From Deinococcus metalli (lineage in GTDB: Bacteria; Deinococcota; Deinococci; Deinococcales; Deinococcaceae), in the NCBI RefSeq assembly GCF_014201805.1, contig NZ_JACHFK010000010.1, forward strand, positions 1-64,000: DNA of 64,000 nucleotides. Reading direction: 5' to 3'. The notes under the pieces were generated by a model. It searched no databases, was not told the origin of the DNA, and saw only the letters and a list, made by a program, of their open reading frames with translations. The number at the start of each line of letters is the position of its first letter. Positions within the stretch are counted from its first letter, which is position 1. Below, in pieces: positions 1 to 8,225 of the stretch. Made by a program: the position numbers and the translations under genes.

Positions 1-57
1 CTGAATGGGCAGACGGGTGGCCTGAGAGACAGGTGCAGTAGTCTTCCGCGGTGCCAT
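1..57 (-). CDS. Possible 5' end of a gene running off the left edge
   Basis: An ATG on the minus strand at 57 opens a frame that stays open to the window edge (19 residues, beginning MAPRKTTAPVSQ). The basic, Ser/Thr/Pro-rich start would suit a DNA-binding or otherwise cytoplasmic protein, but nothing identifies a family. There is no Shine-Dalgarno; a weak -10-like CACAAT sits 5 nt before the ATG, as in leaderless starts. The call rests only on the open frame. Confidence 0.3.
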   Translation of the reverse strand, partial: MAPRKTTAPVSQATRLPIQ

Positions 58-695
58 GTCTCATTGTGGCATCCCGCTTTTTGTCCTCAGGCTCTAAGGA
101 CGGTGACCGGCCACGCTGCCCGGCTCGCCCATCACTTACCAGGCATGACGGCGGCTAGGCGCCAGTGGGCACCGGCTGTGGCGGGCTATCAAGGAACGCA
201 ACGCCGTCCTGCACGCCCTACTTCAGAAACGCCGCAAGACCGACACGCCCCAACCGTTCTTCGACCGGCCGCTATAGAACACGATCTGCCTGTGGTACTT
301 ACAGCGACACGCTTCGGGCCCCTTGTGCACCCCTCAGGAACTTGCCGTGCTCAACCCAGTCGGCTCGACGGCACGTTGCACCACACTGGTCGAACCCTTG
401 CATGCCCCCTACCGCTGCAGGACCGGCCACAGAGGGTGTCCCAGCCAGGGCACAGGGATTCCTTGCCCTGCGTACCGGGATGACAACTCTCCATGACCCT
501 GGCCGGTCGACCGTTTCCGCCCGTTGCTATCGTCACCACCGACGGATTGCCTTCACGATGTAAAGGACACCGTCAAACACGCGGCGGGGCGTGATGGTCC
601 GCCTGCCTCTGCACAGCTCCCCTGCTCACCACCGTGCAGGTCCCCGGTGTTGGATGATCGTTGTCCCCGCTGCCTGCCGTCGCCCTAGACACCGC
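58..695. other. Intergenic stretch without a convincing gene
   Basis: About 640 bp with only short or compositionally unlikely reading frames. One rightward frame ending at 276 reads like the C-terminus of a protein (basic helix, then a Pro/Phe-rich tail ending FFDRPL) but has no start and no recognisable family, so it may be a decayed gene end. No clear terminator hairpin is seen downstream of the leftward permease gene that ends at 696. Confidence 0.5.
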
Positions 696-1589
696 TCATC
701 CCTTCAGGCCCCCAGAGATGGACGAGCCCTCCACGAAGTGCCGCTGGAACACGAAGAACAGGATCACGACGGGCAGCATCACCATCAGCGCGGCCGCCAT
801 CAGGTACTGCCACTGCACCACGGTGGCCGTCCGGAAGAACTGCAGCCCGATCTGCAGGGTGTACAGCCGCTCGTCGTTGAGGTACAGAAGCGGCCCCACG
901 TAGCTGTCCCACGCGCCCTCGAAGGTGAAGATCGCGACCGTGGCGAGCGCCGGTGTGGAGAGCGGCATGATGACCCGCCACCAGATCCACAGTTCGCCCG
1001 CGCCGTCGACGCGCGCGGCCTCGGACAGCTCTTCGGGGATGCTCATGAAGAACTGGCGCAACAGGAAGGTGAAGAACGCCCCGGCGAAGAAGCTCGGCAC
1101 CACCAGCGGCAGGTAGCCGCCGACCCAGTGCAGCTTGGAGAACAGGATGTACTGGGGAATCAGGGTGACCATTCCGGGGATCATCATGGTGGCGAGCAGC
1201 ACGCTGAACAGCACATTCCGTCCTGGAAAGCGCAGTTTGGCGAAGCCGTAGGCCGCCAGCGACGACGACAGCACGGTGCCGAAGACGACCGCCGCCGCGT
1301 ACAGCGTGGTGTTCAGGGCGTAGCGCGCGAACGGCGCAAGCTTCCACGCCTCCGAGAAGTTCGCCCAGCGCAGCGGATTCGGAATCCACACCGGGGGGTT
1401 GGCGTACACCTGGGTGTCGACCTTCAGGGACGTCGAGAGCATCCACAGGGCCGGGAACAGGATGGCGGCGCTGATCGCGCACAGCGCGGCGAAGGCGATC
1501 ACCTTCCAGAGCGTGCTCACGGCCCGGGCGGTGGGGCGGCTGAGAACAGTGGCGGGCGGCTGCGCCTGCACCTCGGGCTTCGCGGTCAT
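696..1589 (-). CDS. CUT1 sugar ABC transporter permease (MalG type)
   Basis: A 297-residue inner-membrane permease of the binding-protein-dependent carbohydrate importers. It starts MTAKPEVQAQPP, has an N-terminal membrane segment at about residues 30-55 followed by a periplasmic loop, and carries the EAA loop contacting the ATPase (EELSEAARVDGAGELWIWWRVIMP). The ATG overlaps the stop of the upstream permease by 4 nt (ATGA), which fixes the start; a longer upstream reading frame is only antisense/shadow sequence. It pairs with the permease at 1586-2497 and the binding protein at 6916-8166. No ATPase gene is present in the locus, so a shared MsmK/MalK-type ATPase from elsewhere is likely. The substrate is inferred from neighbours: mannose-containing oligosaccharides. 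Confidence 0.93.
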   Translation of the reverse strand: MTAKPEVQAQPPATVLSRPTARAVSTLWKVIAFAALCAISAAILFPALWMLSTSLKVDTQVYANPPVWIPNPLRWANFSEAWKLAPFARYALNTTLYAAAVVFGTVLSSSLAAYGFAKLRFPGRNVLFSVLLATMMIPGMVTLIPQYILFSKLHWVGGYLPLVVPSFFAGAFFTFLLRQFFMSIPEELSEAARVDGAGELWIWWRVIMPLSTPALATVAIFTFEGAWDSYVGPLLYLNDERLYTLQIGLQFFRTATVVQWQYLMAAALMVMLPVVILFFVFQRHFVEGSSISGGLKG

Positions 1590-2497
1590 CGGACTTCTCC
1601 CTCGTAGTAGACCCAGCGCCGTGACACGTAGAACTGCAGCGCGGTGATGATCAGGATGATCACCAGCAGAATCCACGCCATGGCGCTGGCGTAGCCCATC
1701 TGGTAATCCGTGAAGGCCTTCTGCCACATGTACAGGCCGTAGAACAGCGTCGAATACGACGGCCCGCCCTTGCCGCCCTCGGACACGATCAGCGCGGATT
1801 CCCAGAACTGGAACGCAGCCGAGATGCCGGTGATCAGCTTGAAGAAGATGGTGGGCGACATCATCGGGACGGTGATGCTCAGGAACTGGCGCAGGGGCGA
1901 CGCGCCGTCGAGGTTGGCGGCCTCGTACAGGTGGCGCGGCACGCCCTGCAGGCCGGCGAGGTAGATGATGTACCCGCCCGCGGCGCCCCACATGCTCATG
2001 ATGATCAGCGCCGGCTTGGCCCACGTGGGATCGGAAAACCACAGCGGCGGGTTCTGGACGCCGATGAAGCGCAAGAAGGTATTGATCGGCCCGAACTCCG
2101 GGTTGAAGACCCACAGCCACAGCAGCAGCACCGCCACGCCGGTGAGCACCTTGGGCAGGAAGAAGATGGTGCGGAACACCCGCTGCCCGGGAATGCGCTG
2201 GTTCAGCAGCACCGCGATCAGCAGGCCCGTGACGATGCCCAGCGGCACGGCGAACAGCACGTAGAAGCCGGTGTTGTAGAGCGACGTCCAGAACAGGTCG
2301 TCACTGGTAAAGAGCCGCACGTAGTTGTCGAGCCCCACCCACTTCATGCGCGACGTGACGTCGTAGTCGGTGAAGCTGGCATACAGCGAGAAGAGCATCG
2401 GGCCGGCGACGAACACCACGAAGCCGATCAGCCACGGCAGGATGAAGAGGTAGCCGGTGATCGCCTCGCGGCGGCGGGCAGCGCTCATGCGGGGCAC
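1586..2497 (-). CDS. CUT1 sugar ABC transporter permease (MalF type)
   Basis: A 303-residue permease with six predicted membrane segments. The first is at about residues 15-40 (YLFILPWLIGFVVFVAGPM), and the EAA loop reads YEAANLDGASPLRQFLSITVPMMSP. It is the first gene of the leftward permease pair. A GTG at 2497 has a GGAGG 4 nt upstream; an in-frame ATG at 2488 is the alternative start, but its spacing to the same GGAGG is 13 nt. It faces the ROK kinase gene across a 205-bp intergenic region with a probable ROK operator. It works with the 696-1589 permease to form the translocation pore. Confidence 0.93.
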   Translation of the reverse strand: MPRMSAARRREAITGYLFILPWLIGFVVFVAGPMLFSLYASFTDYDVTSRMKWVGLDNYVRLFTSDDLFWTSLYNTGFYVLFAVPLGIVTGLLIAVLLNQRIPGQRVFRTIFFLPKVLTGVAVLLLWLWVFNPEFGPINTFLRFIGVQNPPLWFSDPTWAKPALIIMSMWGAAGGYIIYLAGLQGVPRHLYEAANLDGASPLRQFLSITVPMMSPTIFFKLITGISAAFQFWESALIVSEGGKGGPSYSTLFYGLYMWQKAFTDYQMGYASAMAWILLVIILIITALQFYVSRRWVYYEGEVR

Positions 2498-2610
2498 AAA
2501 GCCTCCACGGGCACGGCGGGCGGGAAGGCGGGGAATCTGGGGACGACGGCGCAGTGTCTCACGGAGCCTCCTGACAGTGGGCGCGTACGGGGAAACGGGC
2601 TTCGGCTGAT

Positions 2611-2631
2611 TTACTTAAATATATAAAAAAA
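2611..2631. promoter_or_regulatory. Probable ROK-repressor operator 1
   Basis: A 21-bp AT-rich element with half-site TTACTTAA followed by an A-rich right half, in the divergent region between the permease operon and the ROK kinase operon. It aligns without gaps with three similar elements at 8205, 9564 and 17028 (consensus left half TTAYTTAA, right half TTAAGTAA). It is directly followed by AT-rich sequence with a TATATG at 2645-2650 that may be a -10 box for the rightward genes. NagC/Mlc/XylR-type ROK repressors bind palindromes of this sort; the assignment to this repressor is inferred. Confidence 0.55.
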
Positions 2632-2702
2632 GTCGTCGACTTGATATATGCTGGGCGTCATCCGCCCGCCCCACCCTTCCCCACCGCACCCCCGGAGACG
2701 AC

Positions 2703-3716
2703 ATGCCTGAGCCCCTGCCAGATGCCGACGCCGCCCTGCTGGCCCTGGACGTCGGCGGCACCAAGCTCGCCGCCGGCCTCGTCACCCCGCACGGCGAGCT
2801 GCTCGCCAGCCGGCGCGAACCGACCCGGCTGCAGGCCGGCCCCGAGGGCGTGCTGCGCCAGCTCGTGGCCCTCGGGCGCGACCTGCTGGCCGGGCACGCC
2901 GGGCCGGTGTCCCGGGTGGGCGTGGGCTGCGGCGGCCCCCTCGACCGCGAGCGCGGCATCATCCAGAACCCGCCCAACCTGCCCGGCTGGCACGACGTGC
3001 CCCTCAAGGACTGGCTGGAGGACGCGCTGGACCTGCCGGTGGATGTGGACAACGACGCCAACGCGGCCGCGCTGGCCGAGTGGCGCTTCGGCAGCGGACG
3101 CGGCTGCGAGCACCTCGTGTACCTCACCCTCTCGACCGGAATCGGCGGCGGCGTGATCCTGAACGGTCAGCTGTACACCGGCCGGGCCGGCAACGCCGGT
3201 GAACTCGGCCACCTCCAGGTGGAGTACCTGGGCGAGCCCTGCACCTGCGGCGGCCGGGGCTGCCTGGAGCGCTACGCCTCGGGGACCGGCATCGGCCGCC
3301 GGGCGCGCGAGTGGGCGCGGCGCCACCCCGACTCGCTGCTCGCGCAGCTGGACGGCGGCCCCGAACACATCACCGCCCACACCGTGCGCCGCGCCCTCGA
3401 GGACGGCGACCCCCTGACCGCCGCGTTCTGGGACGACACCCTGGACTACCTCGCGGCCGGCGTGGCGGGCATCATCCACGCCTTCGACCCGCAGCGGGTG
3501 GTGATCGGCGGCGGCGTCGCCAACTTCGGGGACCTGCTGTTCCCGCCGCTGCGTGCCAAGGTGGCTGCCCGCACGTACCCCGCGCTGTGGCAGGGCATGT
3601 CGCTGCGCCGCGCCGAACTCGCCGACCACGTCGGGATCTACGGCGCGGCCGCCGTGGCCCTCAGCCGCGCTGCGCCCGCCCCCCACCGCTTCCCTGTTCC
3701 GGAGACCACCCTGTGA
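2703..3716 (+). CDS. ROK-family sugar kinase (glucokinase/hexosamine kinase type)
   Basis: A 337-residue cytoplasmic kinase phosphorylating a hexose or N-acetylhexosamine with ATP. It shows the phosphate-binding DVGGTK near residue 16, the NDANAAALAEW segment, GIGGGVI, and the ROK zinc motif CxCGxxGC (Cys180, 182, 187) preceded by GELGH. There is no helix-turn-helix extension, so it is a kinase and not a repressor. GGAG lies just upstream of the ATG. The stop overlaps the next gene (GTGA), so the kinase is coupled to a SIS isomerase and an alpha-mannosidase; released mannose or a hexosamine is the likely substrate. Confidence 0.9.
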   Translation: MPEPLPDADAALLALDVGGTKLAAGLVTPHGELLASRREPTRLQAGPEGVLRQLVALGRDLLAGHAGPVSRVGVGCGGPLDRERGIIQNPPNLPGWHDVPLKDWLEDALDLPVDVDNDANAAALAEWRFGSGRGCEHLVYLTLSTGIGGGVILNGQLYTGRAGNAGELGHLQVEYLGEPCTCGGRGCLERYASGTGIGRRAREWARRHPDSLLAQLDGGPEHITAHTVRRALEDGDPLTAAFWDDTLDYLAAGVAGIIHAFDPQRVVIGGGVANFGDLLFPPLRAKVAARTYPALWQGMSLRRAELADHVGIYGAAAVALSRAAPAPHRFPVPETTL

Positions 3717-4318
3717 CGACCTCACCCCCCACCGCCGATCTCGTCCGCCGCCAGTTCACAGGGGCGCTGCGCCGCCACCGCGACACGCTGGATCTGCTGC
3801 CCGCCCTGGAACCGGAACTCGCCCGCGCCGCCGAGCGCTGCGTCTCGGCGCTGTGCGGCGGCGGCAAGCTGCTGATCTGCGGCAACGGGGGCAGCGCCGC
3901 CGACGCCCAGCACTTCGCGGCCGAACTCACCGGCCGCTTCCGGCGGGAGCGGGCGCCTCTGGCCGCGCTGGCCCTGACCACCGACAGCAGCGCCCTGACG
4001 TGCATCGGCAACGACTACGATTTCGCCGACGTCTTCGCGCGCCAGGTGCGGGCGCTGGCCCGGCCCGGCGACGTGCTGGTCGGCATCAGCACCAGCGGCA
4101 GCAGCCCCAACGTGCGCCGCGCCCTGAGCGCCGCGCGCGAGATCGGCGCGCACACCGTGCTGCTCAGCGGCGACCGCCTGCCGGAGACGCCCGCCGAGGT
4201 GGACGTGCTGCTGGCCGTGCCCGCCGACCGCACCGCCCAGATCCAGGAGATGCACATTCTGCTGATCCACGTGCTGTGCGAGACCATCGACGACGCCCTG
4301 CTGGGAGTGGAGGCGTGA
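3713..4318 (+). CDS. SIS-domain sugar-phosphate isomerase (GmhA-like)
   Basis: A 201-residue single SIS domain. It carries the phosphate-binding CGNGGSAADAQHFAAELTGRF typical of sedoheptulose-7-phosphate isomerases, then GISTSGSSPNV and the C-terminal QEMHILLIHVLCE helix. It begins at a GTG overlapping the kinase stop (GTGA), with GGAG upstream. GmhA itself serves heptose synthesis in LPS; here it lies between a sugar kinase and an alpha-mannosidase and no other heptose gene is near. I infer that it isomerises a hexose (or amino-sugar) phosphate made by the neighbouring kinase. The actual substrate cannot be read from the sequence. Confidence 0.85.
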   Translation: MTTSPPTADLVRRQFTGALRRHRDTLDLLPALEPELARAAERCVSALCGGGKLLICGNGGSAADAQHFAAELTGRFRRERAPLAALALTTDSSALTCIGNDYDFADVFARQVRALARPGDVLVGISTSGSSPNVRRALSAAREIGAHTVLLSGDRLPETPAEVDVLLAVPADRTAQIQEMHILLIHVLCETIDDALLGVEA

Positions 4319-6786
4319 GCGCCCCACAGGTCGAGGGCACCCGGCCCGCCGCCGCCCGCCCGGGCACGCTGCACATGATCGGCAACGCGCACATCGACCC
4401 GGTGTGGCTGTGGACGTGGCAGGAGGGTTTCCAGGAGATCAAGGCGACGTACCGCTCGGCGCTCGACCGCCTGACGGAGGACCCGGACTTCATCTTCACG
4501 TGCTCCTCGGCGGCGCACCTCGCGTGGATCGAGGCGAACGAACCCGAGATGTTCGCCGAGATCCGCGCGCGGGTGCACGAGGGCCGCTGGGCGCTGGTGG
4601 GCGGGTGGTGGGTGCAGCCCGACTGCCACCTGCCGGGCGGCGAGGGCTTCGCCCGACAGGCGCTGTACGGCCAGCGCTACTTCCACAGCCGCTTCGGGCG
4701 CACGGCCACCGTGGGCTACAACCCGGATTCCTTCGGGCACGCGGCGACCCTGCCGCAGCTGCTGCTCGCCAGCGGAGTCACGCGCTACACCTTCATGCGC
4801 CCCGGCCCGCACGAGCAGGCGCTCCCGGGGCGGCTGTTCTGGTGGGCCGCGCCCGACGGCTCGCGGGTGCTGGCCTTCCGCATTCCCTACGAGTACTGCA
4901 CGTGGGGCAAGGATCTGGAGGCCCACATCCGCAAGTGCGCGAGCGACCTCGCGTCGGCGGACGACCGCCTGATGTGCTTCTACGGCGTGGGCAACCACGG
5001 CGGCGGCCCCACCCGCGAGAACCTCGCGTCCATCCACCGCCTGAGCGCGGAGCCGGAGCTGCCCGCACTGGTCTTCAGCGCCCCGGACGCCTTCTTCGAG
5101 GCCGCCGACACGGCGCGGGCCGGGGTGTGGCACGGCGAACTCGTGCACCACGCGGTGGGCTGCTACTCGGCGCATTCGGGCGTCAAGCGCCTGAACCGCC
5201 ACGCCGAACTCGCGCTGGTGCGCGCCGAGAAGTTCGCGACGCTGGCGACCACGCTGGCCGCCCTCCCCTACCCGCACGCGGACCTCGACCGGGCGTGGCA
5301 GCGCGTGCTGTTCAACCAGTTCCACGACATCCTGGCCGGCACCAGCGTGGAGAGCGCCTACGACGACGCGGCGCACGAGTACGGCGAGGCGCTGTCGATC
5401 GCCCAGCACGTCACCAATGCGGCCGTGCAGCGCCTGAGTTGGCGGGTGACGGTTCCGCCAGAGGACGGCGCCCGCAGCTTCGTGGTGTGGAACCCGCACC
5501 CGTGGCCCGTGCGCGTGCCCGTCGAGCACGAGGTCGGCGGCGTGCGCGACGGCTTCACCATGACCGATGAGGCCGGCAGGGCGGTGCCGGCGCAGTTCAC
5601 GCGCTCAGGCGCGACCGTGAGCGGGTGGCGGCGGCGGCTGGCGTGGCTGGCGGACCTGCCCGCCTTCGGCCACCGCGTGTTCACCATCCGGCCAGGCACC
5701 GCGCCCGACCCGGACGTCGAGACCCAGACACCCGACCCCTTCGTGCTGGACAACGCCGCGCTGCGCGTGGAGTTCGATCCCGTCAGCGGGGGCATCGCGC
5801 GGCTTCTGGATCGGCGCTCGGACAGCGAGGTCTTCTCCGCGCCCGCCGCCGTGGGCGTGGTGCTGGACGACGACACCGACACCTGGAGCCACGGCCGCGT
5901 GCGCTTCGACCGCGTGACCGGGCAGTTCGGCCACGCGCGGCTGAGCTGGCTGGAACGCGGGCCGCTGCGACGCGCCGTCCGGAGCGTGGCCACATACGGC
6001 CGCAGCACGTTGACGCAGGACTACTTCGTCTACAGCGACCCTGCGCTGCCGGTCGAGGTGCGCGTGCGCGTGGACTGGCACGAGGCGCGGCAGATGCTCA
6101 AGCTGCGCTTCCCGCTGCACCTCCAGTTCCCGCAGGTGACCTACGAGGCGCCCTACGGTCAGGTCTCCCGGCCGGGCAACGGCGAGGAGTACCCGGGCGG
6201 CCGCTGGGTGGACCTCAGCGGCGTGCACCGCCCCACCGGCGAGTTGCGCGGCCTGGGGCTCGTGAACGACGCGAAATCCAGCTACAGCGTCACGGAGTCC
6301 GCGCTGCACCTCACCGTGCTGCGCTCGCCCATCTACGCGCACCATGACCCTTACGTGCCGGCAGCGGACGGCGACTACCGCTACATGGACCAGGGCGAGC
6401 AGACCTTCACGTACTGGCTGTGGCCGCACGCCGGGACGTGGCGGGACGCCGGCCTGCCCCGGCTGTGCGCCGCGCTGACCGAGGGGCCGGTGGCCCTGCC
6501 CGAGACCGTCCACGACGGGCCGCTGCCCGCCGCCCAGACCCACGCCTCGGTCACGCCCGACCACGTGGTGCTGAGCGTGATCAAGCGCGCCCAGGACGAC
6601 CGCGGCGTGGTGCTGCGCCTGCACGAGACGCACGGCCGGCCCACCACCGCGCAGGTCTCGCTGCCCTTCCTCGAGCGCGAGCTGGAGGTAGACCTGGGCG
6701 CCCACGAACTCGTCACGCTGCTGCTGCCCGACGACGGAAGCGCGGCGCGGCGCGTGCTACTCACCGAGCTGGAACTGGACACCTGA
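4315..6786 (+). CDS. Alpha-mannosidase, glycoside hydrolase family 38
   Basis: An 823-residue GH38 enzyme that hydrolyses alpha-mannosides with retention. The zinc-binding GNAHIDPVWLW (His26, Asp28) begins the catalytic domain, the nucleophile lies in YNPDSFGHAATLPQ (Asp about 138), and GVGNHGGGPT and FNQFHDILAGTS follow in the expected order. The C-terminal half is the beta-sandwich region. The N-terminus has no signal peptide, so the enzyme is cytoplasmic. It begins at a GTG overlapping the SIS gene stop (GTGA), which excludes longer frames. It is the last gene of the ROK kinase-isomerase operon; a hairpin follows at 6801-6830. Confidence 0.92.
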   Translation: MSAPQVEGTRPAAARPGTLHMIGNAHIDPVWLWTWQEGFQEIKATYRSALDRLTEDPDFIFTCSSAAHLAWIEANEPEMFAEIRARVHEGRWALVGGWWVQPDCHLPGGEGFARQALYGQRYFHSRFGRTATVGYNPDSFGHAATLPQLLLASGVTRYTFMRPGPHEQALPGRLFWWAAPDGSRVLAFRIPYEYCTWGKDLEAHIRKCASDLASADDRLMCFYGVGNHGGGPTRENLASIHRLSAEPELPALVFSAPDAFFEAADTARAGVWHGELVHHAVGCYSAHSGVKRLNRHAELALVRAEKFATLATTLAALPYPHADLDRAWQRVLFNQFHDILAGTSVESAYDDAAHEYGEALSIAQHVTNAAVQRLSWRVTVPPEDGARSFVVWNPHPWPVRVPVEHEVGGVRDGFTMTDEAGRAVPAQFTRSGATVSGWRRRLAWLADLPAFGHRVFTIRPGTAPDPDVETQTPDPFVLDNAALRVEFDPVSGGIARLLDRRSDSEVFSAPAAVGVVLDDDTDTWSHGRVRFDRVTGQFGHARLSWLERGPLRRAVRSVATYGRSTLTQDYFVYSDPALPVEVRVRVDWHEARQMLKLRFPLHLQFPQVTYEAPYGQVSRPGNGEEYPGGRWVDLSGVHRPTGELRGLGLVNDAKSSYSVTESALHLTVLRSPIYAHHDPYVPAADGDYRYMDQGEQTFTYWLWPHAGTWRDAGLPRLCAALTEGPVALPETVHDGPLPAAQTHASVTPDHVVLSVIKRAQDDRGVVLRLHETHGRPTTAQVSLPFLERELEVDLGAHELVTLLLPDDGSAARRVLLTELELDT

Positions 6787-6800
6787 AGGGAGGTCCAAGG

Positions 6801-6830
6801 CGGCACCCCCCGAACCTCGCGGGGGTGCCG
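6801..6830 (+). terminator. Hairpin downstream of the alpha-mannosidase gene
   Basis: A perfect 10-bp stem (CGGCACCCCC / GGGGGTGCCG) with a 10-nt loop, 14 nt after the stop codon. It lacks a long U-tract, but its position and strength suit a terminator for the rightward operon. Confidence 0.6.
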
Positions 6831-6876
6831 CTCGCGTTGACTCAGGCCAGCACGAACGACCTGGATCAGCAAAAGA

Positions 6877-6900
6877 CCCCCGGACGGCGCCGTCCGGGGG
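6877..6900 (-). terminator. Intrinsic terminator of the leftward binding-protein gene
   Basis: A 24-bp perfect palindrome (arm CCCCCGGACGGC) lies 15 bp beyond the stop of the binding-protein gene. On the minus strand it is followed by TCTTTT. Together with the hairpin at 6801 it separates two convergent units. Confidence 0.75.
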
Positions 6901-6915
6901 TTCGTTCCCTCCGCG

Positions 6916-8166
6916 TTACTTGGCGGCTTTCTTGTTGTCGTCCACCATCTTCGTGACGGCCGCCTGGGCTTCCTCCAGCGCCGTCTGCGGATCGCGGCCC
7001 CGCAGCAGGACGTCGTCCACGGCCTTGTTCACGGCCGTGTCGTAGCTGGGGGCGTACAGCGGGGCCGGCGACAGGTAGGTGAGCGGCAGATAGCTCACGA
7101 GCTTGATGAACTGGGGGTTCTTGTTGGCGGTCTGGGCGGCCTTGTACGCGGGCAGGTCGTTCTGCTCGGCGGCCCAGATCTTGGCGCCCTCGGTGGACAG
7201 GAACTTGGCGAAGGCGAAGGCCTCCTTGGGGTGCTTGCTGCCGCGCGGAATCTCGATGTTGAAGCCGCCGCCCCACGTGGTGGTGTCGCTCGTCTTGCCG
7301 TCCATGGTGGGCACGCTGACCATGCCGAACTGCAGGTCCGGGGCATTGCGCGCCAGGGTGGAGAGGTAGTTGCCGTTGCGCACCACCATCGGCACCTTGC
7401 CGGACATGAATTCGTCCTGGGTGCCGCCGCCGAAGCTGGCCTTGAAGGCGGCGACGTTGTTCGCGCCGTACTTGTCGTTCCACTTCTTGAACCACGCCAG
7501 CGTCTGCACGGCCGCCGCAGACGTCATGGTGGGGTTTTCGTTGTTCTTGTCGAACAGGTAGCCGCCCGCGTTGTTCACCCAGCCCTGGTAGCCGAAGTCG
7601 CCGAAGTTGGGGTGGAAGCCCATGCGGGTCCAGCGGTCGCCGTCTTTCTTGTCGAGCTTGGCGGCGTAGGCCCACAGGTCGTCCCACGTCCGGGGGGGCT
7701 TGTTGGGATCGAGGCCCGCTTCCTTGAAGGCGGCCTTGTTGTAGAAGAGCACCCGGGTGTCGGTGACGAACGGCAGGGCGTACTGCTTGCCGTTATAGCG
7801 CCCGGTGGCCCACAACTGCGGGAAGTATGAGCCGCCCAGTTTGTCCGCGCCGTACTGGCTCATGTCGGTGTTCTGGTTGCGGGCCGCGCGCTGCGTGCTG
7901 GTGCGGATGTCGATCACGACCACGTCGGGCGCGTTGCCGGCCGCCACGCCCGCGAGCGTCTTGGTGATGAGCTGGTCGAAGGGCACGCCGGTGTACTGCA
8001 CCTGCACGTTGGGATTGCGCTGGTTCCACAGCCCGATGATCTTGTTGATGGTCGGCCGGCGCTGCTCGCTGAGCCAGTGGGCCGTGAAGTTGAGGGTGAC
8101 TTTCTGGGCCTGGGCCGTGGACAGCCCCAGCAGCAGTGACGTGGCCAGCATTGCCTTTCTACGCAT
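6916..8166 (-). CDS. CUT1 ABC transporter sugar-binding protein
   Basis: A 416-residue secreted solute-binding protein (family 1). A short classical signal peptide ends at about residue 21 (MLATSLLLGLSTAQA). The mature part shows the family pattern: KIIGLWNQRNPNVQVQY, APDVVVIDI, YALPFVTDTRVLFYNKAAFKEAGLDPNKPP, and a C-terminal helix ending DDNKKAAK. GGAGG lies 5 nt from the ATG. The gene is separated from its likely permease partners (696-2497) by the kinase operon, so the importer genes are split over two leftward units. A ROK box lies upstream. Confidence 0.93.
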   Translation of the reverse strand: MRRKAMLATSLLLGLSTAQAQKVTLNFTAHWLSEQRRPTINKIIGLWNQRNPNVQVQYTGVPFDQLITKTLAGVAAGNAPDVVVIDIRTSTQRAARNQNTDMSQYGADKLGGSYFPQLWATGRYNGKQYALPFVTDTRVLFYNKAAFKEAGLDPNKPPRTWDDLWAYAAKLDKKDGDRWTRMGFHPNFGDFGYQGWVNNAGGYLFDKNNENPTMTSAAAVQTLAWFKKWNDKYGANNVAAFKASFGGGTQDEFMSGKVPMVVRNGNYLSTLARNAPDLQFGMVSVPTMDGKTSDTTTWGGGFNIEIPRGSKHPKEAFAFAKFLSTEGAKIWAAEQNDLPAYKAAQTANKNPQFIKLVSYLPLTYLSPAPLYAPSYDTAVNKAVDDVLLRGRDPQTALEEAQAAVTKMVDDNKKAAK

Positions 8167-8204
8167 GCGATCCTCCGGCGGGACAGGTCAAATCCAGTAT
8201 TTGA

Positions 8205-8225
8205 TTATTTTATACTATTAAGTAA
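8205..8225. promoter_or_regulatory. Probable ROK-repressor operator 2
   Basis: A 21-bp element with left half TTATTTTA and right half TTAAGTAA, 38 bp upstream of the binding-protein start. It overlaps the stop codon of the ROK repressor gene (TAA at 8218-8220), so the operator is embedded in coding sequence. Read leftward it contains TATAAAAT, a reasonable -10 region, so bound repressor would block transcription of the binding-protein gene. Confidence 0.6.

Noticed and set aside
696..2120. A 474-codon version of the MalG-type permease
   Set aside because: The first 177 codons lie in the wrong frame of the upstream permease gene; the ATGA overlap at 1586-1589 gives the normal 297-residue protein.
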